Shown in pieces: positions 24,663 through 34,941 of a DNA stretch of 53,270 nt. Made by a program: the position numbers and the translations under genes. The notes under the pieces were generated by a model that worked only from the letters and a program-made list of their open reading frames with translations, had not been told where the DNA came from and made no database searches. Each line of letters opens with the position of its first letter. Position 1 is the stretch's first letter. Origin of the DNA: Dysgonamonadaceae bacterium (GTDB lineage Bacteria; Bacteroidota; Bacteroidia; Bacteroidales; Azobacteroidaceae); contig JAITQA010000070.1 of the NCBI GenBank assembly GCA_031289145.1, positions 1-53,270 on the forward strand, read 5' to 3'.

Positions 24663-25724
24663 GTGTCAAACGCAACACTGATAGGGAAAACATTAGCAGA
24701 AGTCAAATCGTTGACCGGTGAATTGGGCATGCCTTCCTATACTGCTCGACAGATAGTGGAATGGCTGTATAAAAAGAGAATCCGGTCGATTGATGAGATG
24801 ACGAATCTTTCTTTGGTACATCGTGAAAAATTAAAAGAAAAGTTTACGACCGGGCATGTTGTCCCTATCCAAAAGCAACAATCGGTCGACGGAACTGCGA
24901 AGTACCTTTTCCCCGTATCGGGAAATAAATATGTAGAAGCCGTCTATATTCCGGATAAAGAGAGAGCTACTCTTTGTGTTTCGTCTCAGGTAGGTTGCAA
25001 AATGAATTGCAAGTTCTGTATGACGGGCAAGCAAAAATTTGCATGCCAATTATCTGCGGCAGAAATACTGAATCAGCTATTATCCGTTCCGGAAAGCGAC
25101 TTGCTGACAAATTTTGTATTCATGGGAATGGGCGAACCACTGGATAATGTGGACGAACTATTCAATGTTTTGGAAATCATGACTGCTGAATATGGATTTG
25201 CTTTAAGCCCCAAACGTATAACGGTTTCTACCATAGGCTTACAGCCCGGCTTAAAACGTTTTCTGGAAGAAAGCCAATGCCATTTAGCGATTAGTATTCA
25301 CTCGCCCTATCACGAAGAACGATTGTCTTTAATGCCCGTCGAAAAAACTTATCCTATTGCCGAAATAATCGAATTGATAAAGCAGTATGATTTTTCCCGG
25401 CAGAGAAGGGTTTCTTTCGAATACATACTGTTCGGAGGACTAAATGACGATTTGAAACATGCGCGTGATTTGGCCGGATTGCTTTCCGGAATACCTTGCA
25501 GAGTAAATCTAATCAAATATCACCGGATACCCGGTGTGGATTTACCGGCTACCGATACAGCTAAAATGGTTCCATTCAGAGACTGCCTTTCTTCACGCGG
25601 CATTATTTCGACTATTCGAATGTCGCGTGGAGAAGATATTTTAGCCGCTTGCGGGATGCTTTCTACTTTAGCAACAACGAAAAAAGGCCAAGATAGAGAA
25701 GATAATCGTAAATCAATGAAATAG
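24663..25724 (+). CDS. rlmN: 23S rRNA (adenine2503-C2)-methyltransferase RlmN
   Basis: This 353-residue radical SAM methyltransferase modifies A2503 of 23S rRNA and A37 of some tRNAs. The cluster motif is CKMNCKFC (Cys112, 116, 119). The methyl-carrying Cys is Cys330 in EDILAACGM, and MGMGEPLDN supplies the SAM-binding GEP. The start is GTG at 24663, 5 bases after the ppiD stop; there is no nearby in-frame ATG that keeps the N-terminal domain. It is co-transcribed with ppiD. Confidence 0.95.
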   Translation: MSNATLIGKTLAEVKSLTGELGMPSYTARQIVEWLYKKRIRSIDEMTNLSLVHREKLKEKFTTGHVVPIQKQQSVDGTAKYLFPVSGNKYVEAVYIPDKERATLCVSSQVGCKMNCKFCMTGKQKFACQLSAAEILNQLLSVPESDLLTNFVFMGMGEPLDNVDELFNVLEIMTAEYGFALSPKRITVSTIGLQPGLKRFLEESQCHLAISIHSPYHEERLSLMPVEKTYPIAEIIELIKQYDFSRQRRVSFEYILFGGLNDDLKHARDLAGLLSGIPCRVNLIKYHRIPGVDLPATDTAKMVPFRDCLSSRGIISTIRMSRGEDILAACGMLSTLATTKKGQDREDNRKSMK

Positions 25725-25757
25725 TTTATCGAATTTGCAATAAAATCGTTAAATTAT

Positions 25758-25788
25758 TTTGACAATGAAAAATTTTGCATTATCTTTG
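25758..25788 (+). promoter_or_regulatory. Promoter of rpsU
   Basis: TTTG (25758-25761) and TATCTTTG (25781-25788) are separated by 19 bases, a textbook Bacteroidota promoter. The leader to the ATG at 25843 is about 50 bases and has no Shine-Dalgarno sequence. Confidence 0.75.
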
Positions 25789-25842
25789 CAACCCGAAATG
25801 AAAATTATTAACAATTAAAAATTAATATCAAATATTTTATTT

Positions 25843-26034
25843 ATGATTATTGTTCCATTAAAGGAAGGCGAGAACATCGAAAGAGCCTTAAAAAAGTTCA
25901 AAAGAAAGTTTGAAAAGACAGGTGTGACAAAAGAGCTTAGAAAAAGACAAGCTTTTACCAAACCGTCTATAGAAAAAAGGAAACAGAAAATTCACGCCGT
26001 TTACGTACAAAAACTGCATCAAGCAGAAGAATAA
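25843..26034 (+). CDS. rpsU: Ribosomal protein bS21
   Basis: This 63-residue, highly basic small-subunit protein has the typical start MIIVPLKEGENIERALKKFKRKFEKTG and a C-terminal basic helix. In Bacteroidota bS21 helps hide the 3' end of 16S rRNA, which explains the general lack of Shine-Dalgarno use. It is followed by a strong terminator (26097-26150), so it is probably a one-gene transcript. Confidence 0.95.
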   Translation: MIIVPLKEGENIERALKKFKRKFEKTGVTKELRKRQAFTKPSIEKRKQKIHAVYVQKLHQAEE

Positions 26035-26096
26035 CATTCTTCCGGTAGAAGATTTCTTTTCAAGACGAATAAATTTTTGATATTTCGATACATTCA

Positions 26097-26150
26097 AAAT
26101 ATCATACAAAACGGACTTGCATGCGTGCAGGCTGTTTTGTGTGATATTTT
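26097..26150 (+). terminator. Terminator after rpsU
   Basis: A long hairpin: AATATCA-ACAAAAC pairs with GTTTTGT-TGATATT across a second inner stem TTGCA/TGCAG, followed by T's. It lies 62 bases after the rpsU stop. Confidence 0.7.
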
Positions 26151-26231
26151 ATTGTCTTATGTATAGGCAAAATAGACCACCCGTTAACAACAATTAACAC
26201 CTATAAATTTTCTTATTGCAAAAGATTTTAT

Positions 26232-26239
26232 TATCTTCG
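26232..26239 (+). promoter_or_regulatory. -7-like box (TATCTTCG) of the recombinase gene
   Basis: TATCTTCG is one base off the consensus and would start transcription near 26244, only a few bases before the ATG at 26248. The mRNA would be almost leaderless. Confidence 0.45.
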
Positions 26240-26247
26240 TTGCATAA

Positions 26248-27141
26248 ATGAAGAAAGATATGCTGATAGAGTCATTCTTACAATACCTGCAATACGAGAA
26301 AAACTATTCTTCCCACACAGTGGAATCGTATAAAAATGATTTAGCACAGTTTAAAGATTTTGTTTGCGGAGAAACGCTATTCGATCCGGAGCAGATTGAC
26401 GCTGTCTGGGTACGTCGCTGGATCGTTTCGTTGATGGAAGAGAATTATTCTCCACTATCGGTAAACAGGAAGCTCAGTTCTTTAAAATCTTTTTTCAAAT
26501 ACTTGTGTAAGAATAAATATTTAGCAAGTAATCCTGCCCAAAATGTCAAGGGGCCAAAGGTAAGCAAGCCTCTCCCGCACTTTGTGAAAGAGGCGGATAT
26601 GGAAAATCTGCTTTCCGAAAAGGACGAAACGGACACTTTCGAAACCATACGCGACAGAGCGATTCTGGATGTCTTTTACACGACAGGTATCCGATGTGCG
26701 GAATTGGTAGGCTTGAAAAATGAAGATGTGGATTTCCATTCAAAATTAATCAAGGTGACAGGTAAACGAAATAAGCAACGTTTGATACCTTTTTCCCACA
26801 AGCTGGAAGAGACATTACGTTCTTATATTGAGACAAGGAATGAAACAATAGCATCTTTGCATGCCAACGCCTTTTTTATCCGGAAAAGCGGACAAGCGCT
26901 CTCCAATTCGGTCGTATATGGCATTGTCACCAAAAGATTATCGGAAATTCCGAATCTATCAAAGAAAAGTCCTCATGTATTGAGGCATACATTTGCTACG
27001 AGTATGTTGAACAACGGTGCGGATTTAAATGCAGTCAAAGAATTTCTCGGACATGCAAGTCTATCCTCCACCGAAGTATATACCCATACAACTTTTGAAG
27101 AATTAAAAAAAGTGTATTACCAGGCTCATCCGAGAGCCTAA
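26248..27141 (+). CDS. xerC: Tyrosine recombinase, XerC/XerD type
   Basis: This 297-residue site-specific recombinase resolves chromosome dimers. It has an N-terminal SAM-like DNA-binding domain (about 5-92) and a catalytic domain with Arg149 (TGIRCAEL), Lys173 (TGKRNKQR), His243 and Arg246 (HVLRHTFA), His269 (LGHASL) and nucleophile Tyr278 (STEVYTH). All active residues are present. The placement between rpsU and hpf is a familiar Bacteroidales arrangement, so this is a housekeeping gene and not a mobile integrase. Whether it is the XerC or XerD partner cannot be decided here. Confidence 0.88.
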   Translation: MKKDMLIESFLQYLQYEKNYSSHTVESYKNDLAQFKDFVCGETLFDPEQIDAVWVRRWIVSLMEENYSPLSVNRKLSSLKSFFKYLCKNKYLASNPAQNVKGPKVSKPLPHFVKEADMENLLSEKDETDTFETIRDRAILDVFYTTGIRCAELVGLKNEDVDFHSKLIKVTGKRNKQRLIPFSHKLEETLRSYIETRNETIASLHANAFFIRKSGQALSNSVVYGIVTKRLSEIPNLSKKSPHVLRHTFATSMLNNGADLNAVKEFLGHASLSSTEVYTHTTFEELKKVYYQAHPRA

Positions 27142-27145
27142 AACA

Positions 27146-27153
27146 AAAGGAGG
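27146..27153 (+). promoter_or_regulatory. Perfect Shine-Dalgarno sequence of hpf
   Basis: AAAGGAGG lies 5 bases before the ATG at 27159. Other genes examined in this window lack such a site. It fixes the hpf start. Confidence 0.9.
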
Positions 27154-27158
27154 TTTTT

Positions 27159-27473
27159 ATGGAAATTACAATTCATTCAATTCATTTTGAAGCCAGTGAA
27201 AAACTGGAAACTTTTATCCAAAAAAAAGTAAGCCGTTTGGCAAAGTTTAATGACGACGTTTATTTGGCTGAGGTAAACCTGAAAGTAATAAAGCCGGAAA
27301 CGAATGCCAACAAAGACGCTTCAGTAAAATTACTTTCTAAAGGTCACGACTTTTTCGCACAGGAAACAGCGGATACTTTTGAAGCAGCTGTTGATAAGTG
27401 TGTGGAAAAACTGGAGCGACAAGTGGTGAAATTTAAAGAGAAACTGATTGCAAAAAATAGCATTAAAGGATAA
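27159..27473 (+). CDS. hpf: Ribosome hibernation-promoting factor (HPF/RaiA family, short form)
   Basis: This 104-residue protein binds idle ribosomes in the tRNA/mRNA channel. The single S30AE fold is visible: MEITIHSIHFEASEKLETFIQKKVSRLAKF, the strand DVYLAEVNLKVI, DASVKLLSKGHDFFAQE, and the helix FEAAVDKCVEKLERQVVKFKEKL. It has no long C-terminal dimerisation domain. It follows the recombinase gene after 17 bases with a perfect Shine-Dalgarno site and ends at a strong terminator. Confidence 0.9.
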   Translation: MEITIHSIHFEASEKLETFIQKKVSRLAKFNDDVYLAEVNLKVIKPETNANKDASVKLLSKGHDFFAQETADTFEAAVDKCVEKLERQVVKFKEKLIAKNSIKG

Positions 27474-27482
27474 TGCTTTCAA

Positions 27483-27515
27483 AAAAACCGCAAGAAATAG
27501 TTTCTTGCGGTTTTT
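27483..27515. terminator. Bidirectional terminator between hpf and the ATP synthase operon
   Basis: AAAAACCGCAAGAAA (27483-27497) is perfectly complementary to TTTCTTGCGGTTTTT (27501-27515) with a three-base loop TAG. It carries T-runs on both strands, so it serves hpf on the plus strand and atpG on the minus strand. Confidence 0.93.
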
Positions 27516-27517
27516 CT

Positions 27518-28393
27518 TTATTTCAAAGCTTCCGACCCACCGATAATATCCAGCAACTCGCTTGTGATAGCCTGTTGCCGTTGCTTGTTGTACTGGATTG
27601 TCAATTCATCCAAAATATCTGAAGCATTATCTGTCGCAATCTGCATGGCAACCGTACGGGCGGCTTGTTCCGCCGCAGCAGAATCCAATAAAATAGCATA
27701 TATCTTGCTCCGCAATGATTTGGGAATCAAAGTATTCAACAAGGTATCCCTGTCCGGCTCTACGATATAATCCGTCGGAATGGTCTTTTTACCGGTCGAG
27801 ACGGCTAAGTTGACCGGCAAGAACTGCTCCTGTGTAGGAATCTGAATGGCTGTCGTCTTGAAATGATTGTAAATCAGTTCGACATGGTCAATCTTTTTTT
27901 CAAGAAAATCGTTAATTAATTGGTCGGCAATTTCTTTCGCGCCCTCAAAACCGGGCTTATCCATCAACGAAATATAACTGCCTTTTATGGCAAGCGGAAC
28001 AGTCAACTTTTTGACGGCTTCCTCCACTTTTTTTCCAACCGGATACACGGCTACCTCGCAGCCGGAAGCCATGTATTTGCGGATTGCATCCGTTAATAGC
28101 CGGATAATATTGGAATTGAATGCGCCACACAAACTGGAATTGGATGAAAGCACAACAATAGACACACGTTTCAACTCTCTGACTTCCGCCAAAGGAGACG
28201 TAAAACCCTCTGTCCCTGCTGCAAGAAAAGCATTCAGCATTTCCGTCAAACGATTTTCGTATGGTAAAAACCGTTCAATCCGGTATTGGGCTTTACGCAA
28301 TTTGGCCGATGCCACCATTTTCATGGCTGAGGTTATCTTCTGCGTAGATTTAACCGAAGCAATGCGTCCTTTTATTTCTTTTAATGAAGCCAT
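27518..28393 (-). CDS. atpG: ATP synthase gamma subunit
   Basis: This 291-residue central-stalk subunit couples ring rotation to the catalytic head. The N-terminal helix [36 protein letters not shown] and the C-terminal helix (ILDELTIQYNKQRQQAITSELLDIIGG) are the two conserved coiled-coil parts. Its start shares one base with the atpA stop (28393). It is the last gene of the operon, and the shared terminator follows directly. Confidence 0.97.
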   Translation of the reverse strand: MASLKEIKGRIASVKSTQKITSAMKMVASAKLRKAQYRIERFLPYENRLTEMLNAFLAAGTEGFTSPLAEVRELKRVSIVVLSSNSSLCGAFNSNIIRLLTDAIRKYMASGCEVAVYPVGKKVEEAVKKLTVPLAIKGSYISLMDKPGFEGAKEIADQLINDFLEKKIDHVELIYNHFKTTAIQIPTQEQFLPVNLAVSTGKKTIPTDYIVEPDRDTLLNTLIPKSLRSKIYAILLDSAAAEQAARTVAMQIATDNASDILDELTIQYNKQRQQAITSELLDIIGGSEALK

Positions 28394-29973
28394 TATTTAA
28401 AATCTTTTACAAGTTCCGTCGCTATTTGCGTCAGCAGTTTTTCCACTGCCTCGTTCAGCACGCCGGTTTTGAGCACATCAAAAACTTCCTTCCGGTACTT
28501 CAATGCCAAAATTTCGAGAAATTCTTTTCGGAACGCATTGATTTTTTCTACCGGGACATCAAACAATAAACCTTTGGTACCGGCGTAAATAATAGCAATT
28601 TCCTGTTCGACGGGCAGAGGATGATATTGTGCTTGAATCAACAGGGCGGCATTTTTCTTACCCTTGTCCAAAGTCATTCTGGTAACGGTATCCATGTCGC
28701 CACCGAATTTAGTAAACGCTTCCAATTCACGATATTGTGCCTGGTCGGTCTTCAAAGTACCGGCAATTTTTTTCATGGCCTTGATTTGTGCGTTACCTCC
28801 TACACGCGATACCGATATACCCACATTGATAGCGGGACGGATACCGGCATTAAACAGACCGGTTTCAAGGAAAATCTGTCCGTCGGTGATGGATATTACG
28901 TTTGTCGGAATATAGGCGGAAACGTCACCGGCCTGTGTTTCGATAATCGGTAGCGCTGTAAGCGAACCGCCTCCTTTCACCAAAGGTTTCAGGTTTTCAG
29001 GTAAATCGTTCATCTGGGCAGCGACTTCATCGTTGTTGATTATCTTGGCTGCACGTTCCAGCAAACGAGAATGCAGGTAGAAAATATCGCCCGGATAAGC
29101 TTCCCGTCCGGAAGGACGGCGAAGAATCAAGGAAACTTCACGGTAAGAAACCGCCTGCTTGGACAAATCGTCGTAAATGACCAGGGCATGACGTCCCGTA
29201 TCGCGGAAAAATTCTCCAACGGCAGCGCCGGCAAAAGGCGCATAAAAGCGCAGAGCAGCCGGGTCGGATGCGGAAGCGCTGATGATAACAGTATACTCAA
29301 GGGCGCCTTTTTCACGCAGGGTATCTACGATATTGACCACTGTCGAACCTTTTTGTCCGATGGCAACATAGATACAATAAACCGGTTTCCCGGCTAAAAA
29401 ATTATCCCGCTGGTTGATGATGGTATCAATGCCGATAGCGGTTTTTCCCGTCTGGCGGTCTCCGATAATCAGCTCGCGTTGGCCGCGTCCGATAGGAATC
29501 ATGGCGTCAATAGCGATAATACCTGTCTGCAAAGGTTCATTCACCGGCTGGCGAAAAATGACCCCCGGCGCTTTCCGTTCCAAAGGCATCACCAATAATT
29601 CACCGCTGATGGGGCCTTTTCCGTCGATAGGCTGTCCCAAAGGGTTAACAACCCTGCCCAGAAGGCCTTCTCCGGTAGGAATGGATGCGATGCGTCCGGT
29701 GCGTTTCACTGTATCGCCTTCTCTGACAAAATCGGTATGGCCTAACAAAACCGCACCTACATTGTCTTCTTCCAGGTTCATCACTACAGCCATCTCACCG
29801 TTTTCAAATTGTAGAAGTTCTCCCGATTCGGCATTACTCAGGCCGAAAATACGGACTACTCCGTCACTGACCTGAAGCACGACTCCCACTTCTTCGAATT
29901 TCACGCGGGTATCTATACCTTCGAGTTGCATTTTCAGAACTTCTGAAACTTCACTTGCTTTTATATCTGGCAT
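28393..29973 (-). CDS. atpA: ATP synthase alpha subunit
   Basis: This 526-residue non-catalytic nucleotide-binding subunit of F1 has Walker A GDRQTGKT at 171-178, a [11 protein letters not shown] segment, and the C-terminal domain with QYRELEAF and the arginine-finger region ([11 protein letters not shown]). It is full length, and its stop overlaps the atpG start by one base. Confidence 0.97.
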   Translation of the reverse strand: MPDIKASEVSEVLKMQLEGIDTRVKFEEVGVVLQVSDGVVRIFGLSNAESGELLQFENGEMAVVMNLEEDNVGAVLLGHTDFVREGDTVKRTGRIASIPTGEGLLGRVVNPLGQPIDGKGPISGELLVMPLERKAPGVIFRQPVNEPLQTGIIAIDAMIPIGRGQRELIIGDRQTGKTAIGIDTIINQRDNFLAGKPVYCIYVAIGQKGSTVVNIVDTLREKGALEYTVIISASASDPAALRFYAPFAGAAVGEFFRDTGRHALVIYDDLSKQAVSYREVSLILRRPSGREAYPGDIFYLHSRLLERAAKIINNDEVAAQMNDLPENLKPLVKGGGSLTALPIIETQAGDVSAYIPTNVISITDGQIFLETGLFNAGIRPAINVGISVSRVGGNAQIKAMKKIAGTLKTDQAQYRELEAFTKFGGDMDTVTRMTLDKGKKNAALLIQAQYHPLPVEQEIAIIYAGTKGLLFDVPVEKINAFRKEFLEILALKYRKEVFDVLKTGVLNEAVEKLLTQIATELVKDFK

Positions 29974-30035
29974 AATCTTTTGTTTTTACAATTTGTTTTC
30001 CGAAATCGGCAAATCCGTTTGCCGTTCATAAACTA

Positions 30036-30575
30036 TTAGTTTTTAATTAGTTCCAATTTCAATCGGTTCAATTGCCCTTTGACGCTGGCATCCAAACGGG
30101 AGTCTTCTACCGCAAGCATGAATCCGCCTAGGATAGTGGCATCCTCTCTGACTTCAAAATCCACTATTCCGGTTTTAATGCCGGCAATGAGGTTGATAAG
30201 CGCCTTTTTTGTTTTCTGACTGGCGGGTTCGACCGTTGTCAGTTTAACCATAATCATGTTTTTTTCTTTCCGGTAGACTTTTTCATACATCAGGGCTATG
30301 CTTTGCATGTATTGTCCCCGACCGTTTCCGATAACCATTCCGATTACATGGCGATAGGTATCACTCACATCTTTACCTGCTGCCGTAATCAAGGCTTTTA
30401 TCTTATCTGCGGGAGACACAGTAGGGTCGTCCAAGACTTTTTTCAGTAAAGGAACCGCTACAAACTGCTCCGAAAGCGCTTTCATTTCACTTCGCAGACG
30501 GGTTTCCGCCTCATGTTCGGAAGCATAAAGGAAAATCGCCTTGGCATACCGTTTCGAAATTATTCCTGCATTCAT
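30036..30575 (-). CDS. atpH: ATP synthase delta subunit
   Basis: This 179-residue peripheral-stalk subunit links F1 to the b dimer. The N-terminal helical domain (ISKRYAKAIFLYASEH) and the C-terminal signature (VDFEVREDATILGGFMLAVEDSRLDASVKGQLNRLK) are characteristic. It follows atpF after 5 bases; a 62-base spacer separates it from atpA. Confidence 0.95.
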   Translation of the reverse strand: MNAGIISKRYAKAIFLYASEHEAETRLRSEMKALSEQFVAVPLLKKVLDDPTVSPADKIKALITAAGKDVSDTYRHVIGMVIGNGRGQYMQSIALMYEKVYRKEKNMIMVKLTTVEPASQKTKKALINLIAGIKTGIVDFEVREDATILGGFMLAVEDSRLDASVKGQLNRLKLELIKN

Positions 30576-30580
30576 CCTTA

Positions 30581-31075
30581 TCAGTTTTTCTGTGCTTCTT
30601 CGATTAGTTTTTCAACCAATTCCCGTTGCGCAGGTTGATTATCCAAATTCCTGCGAAGGACTTTCTCGGCAATATCAATAGATAGCGTCGCAATCCGGTT
30701 GTGAATGTCATGAATAGCTATCTCCTTTTCTTTTTGGATGGCTAATTTGGCTTCCGCAACCAATTTACCGGCTTCAACCGAAGCTTGCTCTTTGGCTTCA
30801 GCAATAATCTTGAGACGCAAGTCATTCGCCTCTTTCAGCATCCGTATTTCTTCCTCGCGGGTTTTATTCAAAATCCGGTTTCCTTCTTCTTTAATGCCTG
30901 CAAGACGTTCGTTGGCAGCTTTTGCAGACTCCAAAGACTTGTCGATAAAGGCTTTCCGCTCATCTACCATTTTTACGATGATAGGGAAACCGAATTTGGC
31001 CAGTACGAAGAAAACAATCCCGAAGGACAAAAGCATCCAAAACAGAAGACCGGGTTCCGGTGTTAATAACGACAT
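30581..31075 (-). CDS. atpF: ATP synthase b subunit
   Basis: This 164-residue stator subunit has one N-terminal transmembrane helix (about 8-30, GLLFWMLLSFGIVFFVLAKFG) and a long charged coiled coil (about 35-164). That is the normal b-subunit layout. It lies 10 bases from atpE and 5 from atpH. Confidence 0.95.
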   Translation of the reverse strand: MSLLTPEPGLLFWMLLSFGIVFFVLAKFGFPIIVKMVDERKAFIDKSLESAKAANERLAGIKEEGNRILNKTREEEIRMLKEANDLRLKIIAEAKEQASVEAGKLVAEAKLAIQKEKEIAIHDIHNRIATLSIDIAEKVLRRNLDNQPAQRELVEKLIEEAQKN

Positions 31076-31085
31076 AATTTATTGA

Positions 31086-31346
<261 letters not shown>

Positions 31347-31380
31347 TTAAGTTTATATAATGTATTTTAATTTTCAATTC

Positions 31381-32475
31381 TCAATTCTTCACATGGTGAG
31401 GTTCTACCTGCGATAAGCCGATGAACACGGCTGAAAGCATGGTAAATACATACGCCTGAATATAAGCGACCAGTAACTCCACACAATCAATAAAGATAGT
31501 CATGACTACCGAGAGAAGGGTCATTCCCGCGTTCATTGCAATGCCCAATTCCACGGTCAGGAAAATGATGCATGATAAACCCAACACGATTGCGTGTCCT
31601 GCCAGAATATTCGCAAACAAACGAATCATCAGGGCGAAAGGTTTCGTAAACAATCCGACCAATTCGATGGCCGGCATCAACGGAACCGGCACTTTTAACC
31701 ACCAAGGTACATCCGGCCAGAATACTTCCTTCCAATATTCTTTCGTTCCGAAAACATTGACGATGATAAATGTAAAAACGGCCAATACGCTCGTTATGGC
31801 AATATTTCCGGTTACATTTGCGCCTCCGGGAAAGACAGGTATCAATCCCAGCAAGTTATTGATGATAACGAAAAAAAATACGGTCAGTAAATAAGGTGTA
31901 TAGCGTCTGTAATTTTTCCCGATACAAGGTTTTATCACATCGTCCACAATACTCATGATGATAAGTTCCACAAAGGCGATAAAACCTTTTGGGGAAGCAT
32001 TTTCCGGCTTTCCCTCCCGTTTTTTGTACCATTTGGCACAGAACAGAATCAGTATAATCAGCAAGATACTGCTCATAATCAGGGTGACGGCATTTTTAGT
32101 CAAGGAAAAATCCCAAGGTCGAAGTTCTTCTCCGGATGCCGATAGCTCCACAATCTTGCCTTTGTAAGGACCTTCTTGCGCGATTGAAAACCCATTGTAA
32201 GCCTCATGTCCGTGGTGGAATTTCGCCGAAGAAAAAACATGCCAGCCGCTCTCCGCTCCTTTCACGATAACGGGCAGCGGAATCGAAACATGCGTATGCC
32301 CGAACGAGGTAATGTGCCAATCATAGGCGTCTCCCACGTGGTCGAGTATCAATTCACGAACATTTAAATCCGTTTTATCCGCTTCGGAATGTTCCGCGCC
32401 AACCGTTTCTTCGGAATAGACGCCAATTCCAGCAAAAAAGAATAAAACTGTTAAAATCAATATTTTTTTCATCAT
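31381..32475 (-). CDS. atpB: ATP synthase a subunit with periplasmic N-terminal extension
   Basis: This 364-residue membrane subunit forms the ion half-channels. The conserved ARG helix is present (PFALMIRLFANILAGHAIVLG). It is much longer than the roughly 270-residue enterobacterial form. It starts with a signal peptide (MMKKILILTVLFFFAGIGVYS) and a periplasmic domain of about 110 residues rich in His (HITSFGHTHVSIPLP; SAKFHHGHEAYNGF) before the first membrane helix near residue 130. Such extensions occur in Bacteroidota a subunits; their role is not known to me. Confidence 0.95.
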   Translation of the reverse strand: MMKKILILTVLFFFAGIGVYSEETVGAEHSEADKTDLNVRELILDHVGDAYDWHITSFGHTHVSIPLPVIVKGAESGWHVFSSAKFHHGHEAYNGFSIAQEGPYKGKIVELSASGEELRPWDFSLTKNAVTLIMSSILLIILILFCAKWYKKREGKPENASPKGFIAFVELIIMSIVDDVIKPCIGKNYRRYTPYLLTVFFFVIINNLLGLIPVFPGGANVTGNIAITSVLAVFTFIIVNVFGTKEYWKEVFWPDVPWWLKVPVPLMPAIELVGLFTKPFALMIRLFANILAGHAIVLGLSCIIFLTVELGIAMNAGMTLLSVVMTIFIDCVELLVAYIQAYVFTMLSAVFIGLSQVEPHHVKN

Positions 32476-32544
32476 CTATCTCTGTGTCTCTGCGCCTCTC
32501 CGTATCTCCGTTATGCAATAAAGTTCACAGACGAGGCTGGGAGG

Positions 32545-32943
32545 TTATTTTTTTTTAATCTTTTCGTTTTTCGTCAGATAAATCGTATCAAACAATAAAT
32601 ATATAAAATAAAGCGCCACAAAAACCAAAACAAAACTTCGCAATTCAATTTTTATGGCTAATGCATAAACTGTGATGAACAAAAGCGAAAGTAAAATTTT
32701 CCCGACTTTCAGTCCCAAAAAGAGATTGATTGATTTTCTGGGGGAAATTGTGTCACTTTTCTTCCCTGTAATGAGAATCAGCATCAGTTCATATAAAAAT
32801 AAAAATACGATTGCAATGCCCGACCAAACAAACGGTCTTACATCCGAAAAAATAAACGTCCGGCACAGCAACAATCCCAAAACCAATAAAGCATTCAGGA
32901 TAACCAGACCGGCAATGTATTTATTTTTCAAAGATTCCATCAT
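32545..32943 (-). CDS. Small membrane protein of the ATP synthase operon (AtpI-like position)
   Basis: This 132-residue protein has four likely transmembrane segments (IAGLVILNALLVLGLLLC; FVWSGIAIVFLFLYELMLIL; KVGKILLSLLFITVYALAI; FVLVFVALYFIYLLFDTIYL) and a basic tail. It occupies the slot between atpC and atpB where Bacteroidota keep an uncharacterised AtpI-like gene; AtpI assists c-ring assembly in other bacteria. A longer frame reaches back into atpC to 33018, but the ATG at 32943, one base after the atpC stop, is the better start. Confidence 0.75.
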   Translation of the reverse strand: MMESLKNKYIAGLVILNALLVLGLLLCRTFIFSDVRPFVWSGIAIVFLFLYELMLILITGKKSDTISPRKSINLFLGLKVGKILLSLLFITVYALAIKIELRSFVLVFVALYFIYLLFDTIYLTKNEKIKKK

Positions 32944-32944
32944 T

Positions 32945-33178
32945 TCAATCCACGCAAACCGAAACCACATTTTTCTTTGCCTCTGCAAATCCACCTTCGA
33001 CGGCAATTTCGGTCTCACTTCCCTGAACGCGGTAGGTCACTTTTCCTTTTCCCAAAGCGGAAATAATCGGAGCGTGACGGTCCAGGATTGTGAATAAACC
33101 GAGCAAACCCGGCAAAGTAACCGATTCCGCCGTACCGCTATAGATGATTTTCTCGGGAGAAACAATTTCTAATTGCAT
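32945..33178 (-). CDS. atpC: ATP synthase epsilon subunit (short form)
   Basis: This 77-residue subunit consists of the N-terminal beta-sandwich only (MQLEIVSPEKIIYSGTAESVTLPGLLGLFTILDRHAPIISALGKGKVTY). The C-terminal helical inhibitory domain of the E. coli protein (about 50 residues) is missing, which is common in this phylum. It follows atpD after 32 bases. Confidence 0.93.
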   Translation of the reverse strand: MQLEIVSPEKIIYSGTAESVTLPGLLGLFTILDRHAPIISALGKGKVTYRVQGSETEIAVEGGFAEAKKNVVSVCVD

Positions 33179-33210
33179 CTTTTATCTGTTATTTATTGTC
33201 TGTTATTAAT

Positions 33211-34773
<1,563 letters not shown>

Positions 34774-34789
34774 TCAATAAAAGGGTGCA

Positions 34790-34797
34790 CAAAATTA
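34790..34797 (-). promoter_or_regulatory. -7 box of the ATP synthase operon
   Basis: On the minus strand this is TAATTTTG (TAnnTTTG). Start near 34785, giving a leader of about 75 bases, AT-rich and without a Shine-Dalgarno site. It is the only good match between atpD and the gene at 34942. Confidence 0.55.
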
Positions 34798-34941
34798 ATA
34801 TATCCTAACGCAAAAAGCAAATAAAATACATCTTTTTTTTGAAAAAAATATTTATAATGATATAATAACTTGAAAAGTAGAATTTTAAAATTCTTGAAAT
34901 TGAGTCAGCATATCGTTAAAGCAACCAACAACCACCATCAA

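Noticed and set aside
26248-27141. Tyrosine recombinase as a mobile-element integrase
   Set aside because: Its rpsU-recombinase-hpf setting and full XerC/D layout fit the housekeeping dimer-resolution enzyme; no attachment sites flank it.
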